NCBI GenBank assembly: GCA_934408835.1
Contig: CAKRVU010000091.1
Span: 1 to 5,761, forward strand
Source of the DNA: an uncultured Oscillospiraceae bacterium
Lineage (GTDB): Bacteria; Bacillota; Clostridia; Oscillospirales; Ruminococcaceae
DNA: 5,761 nucleotides
Reading direction: 5' to 3'
Positions 1 to 4,145 of the stretch are shown here, in pieces (position 1 is the stretch's first letter; each line of letters starts with the position of its first letter). The notes under the pieces were generated by a model. The model was not told the DNA's origin. It searched no databases and was given only the letters and a program-made list of their open reading frames with translations. The position numbers and the translations under genes were made by a program.

Positions 1-154
1 CCATGATAGCGCTCAACTTTGTCGTCTGATGGCATGCTACGACACAGGTTCCGATCATGCCAATGATTCCAGAAATCAAGAAAATTTCCGGTGATTTCCG
101 TTTTGTGCTGAGCACAACTTTGCCTGCGATTCTTTGAATGTTTTTCATTTTCAT
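1..154 (-). CDS. N-terminal fragment of a second DUF6353-like phage membrane protein (cut by window edge)
   Basis: Only the first 51 codons are inside the window; the frame is open to base 1. The translated start reads MKMKNIQRIAGKVVLSTKRK followed by SPEIFLISGIIGMIGTCVVA, i.e. a short basic N-terminus and a hydrophobic, Gly-rich membrane span (about residues 22-41), then CHQTTKLSAIM. This layout matches without gaps the first ~50 residues of the 253-aa protein at 2054-2815 (P-x-I-x3-G-I, then T-x-K after the span), so I read it as a paralogue. The start is ambiguous. The ATG at 154 lies only 4 nt from the AGGA of the ribosome binding site (159-164), and the ATG at 148 lies 10 nt away, which is nearer to the usual spacing here. 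An ATG at 159 runs into a stop after two codons. It follows the 206-aa gene by 22 nt through a T-rich leader. Function is unknown; the family name is from memory, and the remainder of the protein cannot be seen. Confidence 0.72.
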   Translation of the reverse strand, partial: MKMKNIQRIAGKVVLSTKRKSPEIFLISGIIGMIGTCVVACHQTTKLSAIM

Positions 155-159
155 TCCAT

Positions 160-176
160 CCTTTCAAAAATATAAA
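160..176 (-). promoter_or_regulatory. T-rich leader with ribosome binding site (leader type A, copy 1)
   Basis: On the minus strand the bases right after the stop codon of the 206-aa gene read TTTATATTTTTGAAAGG, followed by AT. The core TTTATATTTTTGAAAGGA is identical to the leader before the gene starting at 3188. Here the Shine-Dalgarno core is weaker (AAAGGAT in place of AAAGGAG). It lies 4 nt from the ATG at 154 and 10 nt from the ATG at 148. Confidence 0.7.
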
Positions 177-797
177 TTATTTTGTAATAGGTCTCGGAAG
201 GGTCAATACATACCCTCCATTTGCCGGAACAATATGCGTGTTGCTTAGATCATTCCAGCCATAATTGACACCGGTAAATGGTGCCGTAAGTCCCGCCAGC
301 TCGTAGTAATCATTGATACTGACCCACTGATACCTTTCCAAAATGTCAATCATCGTGGAAAGTGCCTGATCAGCGTCAGAATATGACGAAAACACGATAT
401 TATTATAGTCTGCTACTCCATAATTTTTCGGAGGAGGCAGCTGTTGAGGTTGCTGCGGAATATTTTGCATATAGGAAGCATAATAAGGATAGGATCGTCC
501 TCCATAATAATTTCCGTTATTATACGTATTCTGTTGCCGCCCAGCTGTTCCCATGATCAGCATACTTAATCCGTTCGTTAACGTGTTAAGAAGGAGCTGC
601 TTAACACCTGGTACAACGACATTCGATCCGACATAATCTGCTGTTTGCTTAGCGTCTCCTGCCAAGAATTTATTTTTAAGACGAGCCATAGCAGATGGCT
701 TTTTCAATGTTACAGGCCCTTTAACAACCGGTTCGATTTTCTTAGGTTCTTGAGCTGTCTGAGCTTTTTTGGAGTTGTTCATCTCATCGAATCCCAT
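177..797 (-). CDS. Uncharacterised phage protein with hydrophobic segment, Tyr/Asn/Gln/Pro-rich linker and C-terminal module
   Basis: 206 aa. The start at 797 is set by an AAAGGAGGG site (807-815) 9 nt upstream; the next in-frame ATG (M6) would be too far from it. The gene overlaps the end of the preceding 126-aa gene by 14 nt, so translation is probably coupled. Residues 1-50 are charged and Lys-rich. Residues 57-84 form a moderately hydrophobic stretch that could be a membrane-associated helix. Residues 87-126 are low complexity, rich in Tyr, Asn, Gln, Gly and Pro. Residues 132-205 form a compact domain with the signature VSINDYYELAGL, then NYGWNDL, ending in GGYVLTLPRP. This C-terminal domain matches that of the 253-aa protein at 2054-2815 (YISLNDFYYEVDL, then LGWSLS). 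I remember similar C-terminal modules from uncharacterised gut-phage proteins but no function. Membrane association is inferred; the domain match is visible by eye. Confidence 0.88.
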   Translation of the reverse strand: MGFDEMNNSKKAQTAQEPKKIEPVVKGPVTLKKPSAMARLKNKFLAGDAKQTADYVGSNVVVPGVKQLLLNTLTNGLSMLIMGTAGRQQNTYNNGNYYGGRSYPYYASYMQNIPQQPQQLPPPKNYGVADYNNIVFSSYSDADQALSTMIDILERYQWVSINDYYELAGLTAPFTGVNYGWNDLSNTHIVPANGGYVLTLPRPITK

Positions 798-1164
798 TTT
801 CGTTTGCCCTCCTTTGGAAAATCTCGAGTATTTTTTTGTAATCCTTGTCCTCTACATCGAATCTTTTAGAGAAACAGGCAATAGTATCTTCTTTTGTAAC
901 AATACAGGAAATCTCGACAATTTTCCCCGTTTTAACGTGGCTTGGAAGTGGACCATCCCAACATTCTTTACAAATTTTCTCTGCTTCTTGAACGGTATTT
1001 ACGCCCTTACCCCTCTGTTCGGCGATGATGCGATGTGGGCACTTAAAATCCCGTTCCACAAGATCAAAAGATGTTGGGCAAACAGATACACCGCCTGTGG
1101 ACTTTTCATTTAATTTCTCGGGATGATACATCTCAATCCATTCCCGGCGCGTTTGAATTTTCAT
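784..1164 (-). CDS. Small Cys-containing phage protein, possible metal binder
   Basis: 126 aa. The ATG at 1164 has AAAAGGAG 6 nt upstream (1171-1178). The N-terminal 70 residues carry REWIEMYHPEKL, then GGVSVCP (Cys29), KCPHR (Cys42) and ICKECWDG (Cys65, Cys68). This spacing of single Cys, single Cys and CxxC suggests a zinc or other metal site. I recall a widespread class of small gut-phage proteins with the order HPEK, GGVxxCP and CxxCW, but no assigned role. The C-terminal part (80-126) looks like a beta strand pair (GKIVEISCIVTKEDTIACF) and then a charged helix. It follows an intrinsic-terminator-like hairpin (1189-1223), so its expression depends either on read-through or on an unseen promoter. 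Its last 14 nt overlap the next gene. Metal binding is inference from cysteine spacing only. Confidence 0.86.
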   Translation of the reverse strand: MKIQTRREWIEMYHPEKLNEKSTGGVSVCPTSFDLVERDFKCPHRIIAEQRGKGVNTVQEAEKICKECWDGPLPSHVKTGKIVEISCIVTKEDTIACFSKRFDVEDKDYKKILEIFQRRANENGIR

Positions 1165-1165
1165 A

Positions 1166-1199
1166 TTTTTCTCCTTTTCAAAAATATAAAACAGAAGAG
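1166..1199 (-). repeat. Direct repeat copy 1: terminator tail plus ribosome binding site (leader type A)
   Basis: Bases 1176-1199 are identical over 24 nt to bases 3198-3221, and the match continues through the GGAG and a short A-run on both sides of a one-base indel. On the minus strand the repeat runs from CTCTTCTGTTTTATA through TTTTTGAAAAGGAG into the start codon of the gene at 1164. It therefore joins the 3' arm and U-tract of a hairpin to the ribosome binding site of the next gene. Confidence 0.85.
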
Positions 1200-1223
1200 G
1201 CGTTGTCAGCGCCCCGTCTGTTT
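1181..1223 (-). terminator. Probable rho-independent terminator between the 102-aa and 126-aa genes
   Basis: On the minus strand AAACAGACGGGGCG pairs with CGCCTCTTCTGTTT around a 7-base loop CTGACAA. That gives 14 positions with one mismatch (U-C) and one G-U pair. It is followed by TATATTTTTG, a broken U-tract. The plus-strand side has no T-run after the stem, so the orientation is minus. It lies 19 nt beyond the stop of the 102-aa gene and directly before the ribosome binding site of the next gene. Confidence 0.72.
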
Positions 1224-1241
1224 AGTGGGTTTCGAAATATT

Positions 1242-1550
1242 TTATTCCGATACTTCTTCACATTCTCCTTCGTGAATCTCACTGTCCTTCTGAGCTTTCC
1301 GAGCTTTTAATGCTGCGATTTTATCCTTGGCAAAGCCGATGAGTTTCTTGACTCCTTTTGTTGCACCATATACTACGGTAGCAGCCCCTACGCTGGCAAG
1401 TGCCATTACAGTACCTACCGCGAACGGGCTGGCTTCACGATATTCAGTGCAGTCAGAATCGTTCGTCTCATCGACCTCGTTATCAATAGCTTCAACAGCA
1501 GTGGTCTCATCAACCCCTTCGTTAACAACTTCGTCTCTCAGGTCTTCCAT
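1242..1550 (-). CDS. Acidic single-span membrane protein sharing the DUF6353-like anchor pattern
   Basis: 102 aa. I place the start at the ATG at 1550 (MEDLRDEVVN), 9 nt from AAAAGGAG (1560-1567). An in-frame ATG at 1592 lies upstream of that site and inside the preceding gene. Residues 1-40 are strongly acidic, 43-64 form a Gly/Ala/Val-rich transmembrane span, 65-88 are basic (KGVKKLIGFAKDKIAALKAR), and the last 14 residues are acidic again. The span and the basic segment after it match the anchor of the 253-aa protein: VGT-x-x-AL-x3-G-x2-T-x-VY-x3-K-x2-K. By the positive-inside rule the basic tail should be cytoplasmic, though the acidic N-terminus makes the topology uncertain. It is the last gene before the terminator-like hairpin at 1189-1223. 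No function is known to me. Confidence 0.82.
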   Translation of the reverse strand: MEDLRDEVVNEGVDETTAVEAIDNEVDETNDSDCTEYREASPFAVGTVMALASVGAATVVYGATKGVKKLIGFAKDKIAALKARKAQKDSEIHEGECEEVSE

Positions 1551-1559
1551 GTTTAGTTT

Positions 1560-1571
1560 CTCCTTTTCAAA
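1560..1571 (-). promoter_or_regulatory. Ribosome binding leader (type A) containing the upstream gene's stop codon
   Basis: TTTGAAAAGGAG on the minus strand. The TGA in the middle (1569-1567) is the stop codon of the 95-aa gene, and GGAG sits 9 nt before the ATG at 1550. It decides the start of the 102-aa gene and makes termination-reinitiation coupling likely. Confidence 0.8.
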
Positions 1572-1854
1572 TATTTTCGGGTTTCCCCTCATTATAGGAT
1601 GTGTTTATATCGCGTGCCTTTAGTTCATTTTCTTCTGCCTGTTTTCTGGCCCAATACTGTTCGGCTTCTTTTTTTTCTTTTACAGCCACATCAGTAATAG
1701 CATGGAGAATTTCAGATAGAATACTGGCATAAAGAAAGGCGGGCATCTGATACTTCCCCATAATATTTTGGACCTGCATTAGAGTCTCATTACGAGCCCT
1801 GTCTATTAGCAAAGGCAGAGGCATCCCATTCAAACTTTGTTTATCTTCTTCCAT
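1567..1854 (-). CDS. Uncharacterised small helical phage protein
   Basis: 95 aa. The start at 1854 shares one base with the stop of the 65-aa gene (TAATG). The site AAAAGGAG (1863-1870) lies 8 nt upstream. Residues 12-60 form one or two predicted helices with moderately hydrophobic faces (LPLLIDRARNETLMQVQNIM, then KYQMPAFLYASILSEILHAI). Residues 62-85 are a charged, Glu/Lys/Ala-rich helix (VKEKKEAEQYWARKQAEENE) that could be a coiled coil. There is no signal peptide or clear membrane span. The pattern of a short N-terminal helix, a K-Y-x-M/L-P turn, a hydrophobic I-L-S-E-I-L helix and a charged tail looks familiar from small gut-phage proteins, but I cannot name a function. The stop codon lies inside the ribosome binding leader of the next gene. 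Confidence 0.84.
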   Translation of the reverse strand: MEEDKQSLNGMPLPLLIDRARNETLMQVQNIMGKYQMPAFLYASILSEILHAITDVAVKEKKEAEQYWARKQAEENELKARDINTSYNEGKPENI

Positions 1855-2051
1855 TATTCATACTCCTTTTCAAATCGTTTTTGTTGATTACTGGCTTTAC
1901 GCAGCCATTTGCGGCAATGACCGCATGATGTTTCATAGCATTTTGGGCATTTTTGGCCATCCGGATCGATGCCAGAGGAACCACAGTGGGTTCCTCCGAC
2001 GCCGTCGACATATTCCTCATTATCAATTTCTCGATCTTTATATCGTCCCAT
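1854..2051 (-). CDS. Small Cys-rich zinc-ribbon-like protein
   Basis: 65 aa. The start is the ATG at 2051, 3-4 nt after the GGAGTAA that ends the 253-aa gene; an in-frame ATG further upstream would lie inside that gene without its own site. Cysteines are at 23, 35, 38, 43 and 46, giving two CxxC knuckles (KCPKC and SCGHC) separated by four residues, plus an upstream Cys in THCGSSG. This looks like a compact zinc-binding motif, followed by a basic tail (RKWLRKASNQQKRFEKEYE). Such small proteins can bind nucleic acid or act as adaptors; neither is shown here. The last codons (RFEKEYE) are written by the ribosome binding leader of the next gene, and the stop overlaps that gene's ATG by one base. 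Confidence 0.8.
   Translation of the reverse strand: MGRYKDREIDNEEYVDGVGGTHCGSSGIDPDGQKCPKCYETSCGHCRKWLRKASNQQKRFEKEYE
1863..1874 (-). promoter_or_regulatory. Ribosome binding leader (type A) embedded in coding sequence
   Basis: TTTGAAAAGGAG on the minus strand is entirely within the 3' end of the 65-aa gene, where it encodes the Phe-Glu-Lys-Glu of RFEKEYE. It stands 8 nt before the ATG at 1854. It is identical over 12 nt to the leader at 1560-1571, although the reading context is different. Confidence 0.75.
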
Positions 2052-2053
2052 AT

Positions 2054-2815
2054 TTACTCCTGTTCGTAATATCTCGGTGTGGCATTCAGATTTACAACTA
2101 GACACGGCGTTCCATCAGAAGACAGACCCGCATCGAAGATGTTATCACAGTCAATCATTCTTCTAGAGAGACTCCACCCCAGTTCCTCTCCAGCTTTTGT
2201 CTCTTCCAAATCGACTTCATAGTAGAAATCGTTTAATGAAATATACATCTCATTGATCAGACGCTTATTCAAATCATTTACAATCCTGCGGATAGTTTCA
2301 CGGTCTGATTTGAAATACCTACCGCTCCATGGATCAAAGCAAAGGGTGTTTCCTTTTTCGCAAACAATGATCTGAGATGTGGGAGTCGGTGCGCTTGCCA
2401 TTCTTTTCTGAATCGACTCTTTTTGAATTTCTTTCTCTTTATCATCCCCAACAACTTGCTGAGCGGCTTCACGATAATTTCTATAATTAGCCTCGCTCAA
2501 CGCATATGCTGCGCCCATTGCCGCTGCTCTTTTTTCATGAGCCGAATGTGAAAGCAGGACACAAGCGATACCACTGCCCAAAGAAATTACAGGCAAAATA
2601 TAAAACTTCCAAGCAAGTTTGATGGCGTCTTTCTTGGTGAATTGCTCTTGCTCTTTTTTAGCCTTCTCTATAATTTTAGTCGCTTTGATTGTGGAATAGA
2701 CCGTCGTTCCGATCCCCGCTGCGATAAGGGCGATCCCAGTACCTACCAAAATACCGGGTTCGTGCTTTTTCATGTAGCACCGTGTTGCTACAGCTGTTGA
2801 TTTCAGATTAAACAT
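2054..2815 (-). CDS. DUF6353-like phage protein: two membrane spans plus C-terminal soluble domain
   Basis: 253 aa. The ATG at 2815 has AAAAGGAG 10 nt upstream (AGGAG at 2826-2830), inside the end of the preceding gene, with which it overlaps by 8 nt. Residues 1-19 are basic. Residues 20-42 are a Gly/Ala/Ile-rich membrane span and 70-90 a second one, with a Lys-rich loop between them (KIIEKAKKEQEQFTKKDA). Residues 95-140 are charged and helical. Residues 148-247 form a soluble domain with CFDPWSGRYF, then MYISLNDFYYEVDL, ELGWSLS, and the ending GTPCLVVNLNATP. The two-span hairpin and the order of C-terminal motifs fit my memory of DUF6353, a phage family without known function. The C-terminal domain also matches the 206-aa protein, and the first span matches two other proteins in this window. 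It probably sits in the host inner membrane with the large domain in the cytoplasm (inference). Confidence 0.88.
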   Translation of the reverse strand: MFNLKSTAVATRCYMKKHEPGILVGTGIALIAAGIGTTVYSTIKATKIIEKAKKEQEQFTKKDAIKLAWKFYILPVISLGSGIACVLLSHSAHEKRAAAMGAAYALSEANYRNYREAAQQVVGDDKEKEIQKESIQKRMASAPTPTSQIIVCEKGNTLCFDPWSGRYFKSDRETIRRIVNDLNKRLINEMYISLNDFYYEVDLEETKAGEELGWSLSRRMIDCDNIFDAGLSSDGTPCLVVNLNATPRYYEQE

Positions 2816-3188
2816 CTGCTAAGTTCTCCTTTTCAAGAAATATAATACAATTTTTAAGAGTTTGTATCCGCACATTTTTGATGGTTTCGTAGGTTGTTCC
2901 AGTACTAACCCCATACCATGGAAGATTTGCATAGGACCATTCAGTATAATTTTCCTGAATAGCCTCAAGCATCATGTCTTCAATTTCTCTTGGTGTTACT
3001 TGGATATGATCCCCAAGAACCTCTGGCGGATAATGATCAAGTTCCGACTTGCACAGATTTAAAAATTCTGTTAAAATATAATACTGTGTGGCCATATGTA
3101 ATCCCTTTGGACTTCTTATAGAAAATTTTTTATTGGGATTATACTGCCTAGAGTATTCGTCAATTTTTAATATTGCTGCATAAGTCAT
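2808..3188 (-). CDS. Uncharacterised phage protein, 126 aa
   Basis: The start is the ATG at 3188 (MTYAAILKIDEYSRQYNPNK), 5 nt from AAAGGAG (3194-3200). A TTG five codons upstream in frame would overlap the ribosome binding site itself, so I reject it. The protein has no membrane span or signal peptide. Visible segments are a helix at 34-50 (TQYYILTEFLNLCKSELDHY), an acidic helix at 67-84 (REIEDMMLEAIQENYTEWSY), an aromatic turn LPWYGVSTGTTYE, and a C-terminal helix. I recognise no family. It follows the hairpin at 3218-3247. Its last codons (FLEKEN) are written by the ribosome binding leader of the next gene, which it overlaps by 8 nt, so it is probably translated together with the two-span membrane protein. 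Confidence 0.82.
   Translation of the reverse strand: MTYAAILKIDEYSRQYNPNKKFSIRSPKGLHMATQYYILTEFLNLCKSELDHYPPEVLGDHIQVTPREIEDMMLEAIQENYTEWSYANLPWYGVSTGTTYETIKNVRIQTLKNCIIFLEKENLADV
2826..2845 (-). promoter_or_regulatory. Ribosome binding leader (type A) embedded in coding sequence
   Basis: The minus strand reads TTATATTTCTTGAAAAGGAG, one substitution from the T-rich leaders elsewhere. It lies inside the 3' end of the preceding gene, where it encodes IIFLEKE. GGAG lies 10 nt from the ATG at 2815. Confidence 0.72.
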
Positions 3189-3221
3189 TTTTTCTCCTTT
3201 CAAAAATATAAAACAGAAGAG
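3189..3221 (-). repeat. Direct repeat copy 2: terminator tail plus ribosome binding site (leader type A)
   Basis: This is the partner of the repeat at 1166-1199. The identical 24 nt are 3198-3221, followed by GGAG and an A-run into the ATG at 3188, with one A fewer than in copy 1. As in copy 1, it connects a hairpin on its 5' side to the ribosome binding site of the next gene. The hairpin stems themselves differ in sequence. Confidence 0.85.
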
Positions 3222-3247
3222 CCTCTGTGTTTTGTCACAGAAGCTCT
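3201..3247 (-). terminator. Probable rho-independent terminator after the 48-aa gene
   Basis: On the minus strand AGAGCTTCTGTG pairs with CACAGAGGCTCT: 12 bp with one G-U pair and a 6-base loop ACAAAA. It is followed by TCTGTTTTATATTTTTG. The T-run begins four bases after the stem, which is slightly far for a strong terminator, but the stem is stable. It starts 9 nt after the stop of the 48-aa gene and ends at the ribosome binding site of the next gene. Confidence 0.72.
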
Positions 3248-3256
3248 AATGCTTTC

Positions 3257-3403
3257 TTACTTCCGGTTTGCGATTGCTTCAGCAACTTTTTCCGTAATCA
3301 GCGCATCGGTCTTTTTGTCGTCAATAACCTTAGCGCCGGCAGATACGCCGAAGCCAAGGACCATGAATACATAACCAAGTGCAGTCAACAGTTTGTTGTT
3401 CAT
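3257..3403 (-). CDS. Small single-span membrane peptide, 48 aa
   Basis: The start is the ATG at 3403 (MNNKLLTALG), 8 nt after AAAGGAGG (3412-3419). An in-frame start at 3466 would lie inside thyX and upstream of that site. Residues 4-26 (KLLTALGYVFMVLGFGVSAG) are a hydrophobic span. The rest is a charged amphipathic helix (AKVIDDKKTDALITEKVAEA). It has no cleavage-type signal and no lipobox. Comparable tiny phage membrane proteins, with a span followed by D-K-K and then a K-V-A-E-A helix, are familiar to me as hypothetical proteins. A holin role is possible on size but unsupported: there is a single span, no endolysin is adjacent, and the neighbour is a nucleotide-metabolism gene. It sits between thyX and a terminator-like hairpin, and so ends that transcription unit. 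Confidence 0.8.
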   Translation of the reverse strand: MNNKLLTALGYVFMVLGFGVSAGAKVIDDKKTDALITEKVAEAIANRK

Positions 3404-3411
3404 GCATTTCG

Positions 3412-3430
3412 CCTCCTTTCCATAATACCA
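3412..3430 (-). promoter_or_regulatory. Ribosome binding leader, type B, copy 1
   Basis: The minus strand reads TGGTATTATGGAAAGGAGG before the 48-aa gene. The same sequence with two bases fewer (TGGTATTATGAAGGAGG) precedes thyX at 4151-4167. The strong Shine-Dalgarno core lies 8 nt from the ATG at 3403. Confidence 0.75.
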
Positions 3431-3437
3431 CGTGTTT

Positions 3438-4145
3438 TTATCGCGTCTCAAAATTAATGTCTTCAAAAAGAATTGGAAACGTCTTTTTTAAACAATCTGC
3501 AATTGCTAATGCCACAACACGCATATCTGGGTGAGCAGCCTCAGAAGTCCGCAATTTTAAGAAATGCCTCCATTCACGAATATTTGCCGTCATTACAAGT
3601 TCCGTTTTCAATGAATTTGGCAAAACAGATCGTGCCATTTGTGGGGTACATCCGAGTTCAAGTAATTCTTTGTATTTGGCCTCAGCAATTTCCATTGCCT
3701 CTTTCCATGCATCATAAGCTGGAGAATCTTTAAAATTGGCTGGAACAACAAACGCACACTCGTTGTTAAAACGCTCATTTGCATAATTGCAATATCGCGT
3801 GGATTCCTGGCAATAAGATGCAATACGATGTCTAACAATCTCATGTGAGACGCCCCTATCACAGATGATCTTAACGGTTAGATCAACATGCTCCAAGACA
3901 GCTTCGTGCCCCCTTGATATGATCCCCTGCAAAAATTTCCTATAAGAATCTTCCGTAATTTTGTGCTCAGATTTATAACAAATCCTGCCACATTCTTCCA
4001 GATGTTTGTAAACCCATAAACTGTATGGCTGAACAATTGTTTTTTCGAAATAAGCGCCAGTAGTCGACATCTCAAATGTTTGTTTTTCTGTGCCCATTGT
4101 GAACATAGGAATCAATAATTCAGCCGATGGTTTAATCTCTGTCAT
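3438..4145 (-). CDS. thyX: Flavin-dependent thymidylate synthase ThyX
   Basis: 235 aa. Makes dTMP from dUMP using methylene-tetrahydrofolate, FAD and NADPH, supplying thymidylate for phage DNA synthesis in the cytoplasm. The diagnostic ThyX motif RHRX7S is present as RHRIASYCQES at residues 105-115, followed by TRY with the expected Arg118. GHEAVLEHVDLTVKI (79-93), ARSVLPNSLKTEL (171-183) and FLKLRTSEAAHPDMR (195-209) are the other family blocks; the final Arg209 corresponds to the dUMP-contacting arginine. Where many members have A-Q-x-E-I-R, this one has A-H-P-D-M-R. About 35-40 residues precede the region where the shorter family members begin (ECGRICYKSE at 51-60), so the N-terminus is somewhat extended. 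I chose the ATG at 4145 because AAGGAGG (4151-4157) lies 5 nt upstream; in-frame starts further up lie upstream of or within that site. It overlaps the lipase-like gene by 14 nt. Family assignment is firm. Confidence 0.97.
   Translation of the reverse strand: MTEIKPSAELLIPMFTMGTEKQTFEMSTTGAYFEKTIVQPYSLWVYKHLEECGRICYKSEHKITEDSYRKFLQGIISRGHEAVLEHVDLTVKIICDRGVSHEIVRHRIASYCQESTRYCNYANERFNNECAFVVPANFKDSPAYDAWKEAMEIAEAKYKELLELGCTPQMARSVLPNSLKTELVMTANIREWRHFLKLRTSEAAHPDMRVVALAIADCLKKTFPILFEDINFETR

Noticed and set aside
769..1113. Plus-strand open frame of 114 codons
   Set aside because: It is antisense to the Cys-containing 126-aa gene. Its translation is rich in Phe and Cys as expected from reading the complement of Lys/Glu codons, and it lacks an initiation site.
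1176..1210. Promoter made of CTGACA and TATATT in the leader before the gene at 1164
   Set aside because: The spacer is only about 15 bases. In the second copy of the repeat the corresponding distance is about 22 bases, so a host-type promoter is not conserved. A phage-specific promoter cannot be excluded.
1327..1623. Plus-strand open frame of 98 codons, Ser/Thr/Ala-rich
   Set aside because: This is a mirror of the 102-aa acidic membrane gene on the minus strand. It has no ribosome binding site, and the Ser/Thr-rich composition is explained by the complement of the real gene.
1841..2026. Minus-strand open frame overlapping the 65-aa and 95-aa genes in another frame
   Set aside because: It has no suitable ribosome binding site at its start and is fully covered by two better supported genes whose stop and start overlap precisely.
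3257..3403. The 48-aa membrane peptide as a holin
   Set aside because: It has a single span and small size only. No endolysin or other lysis gene is adjacent, and the neighbour is thyX; small membrane peptides are common in phages for other reasons.
3425..3440. CACGTG palindrome after the thyX stop as an operator
   Set aside because: A single six-base palindrome with no second copy or extended symmetry is expected by chance in a window of this size.
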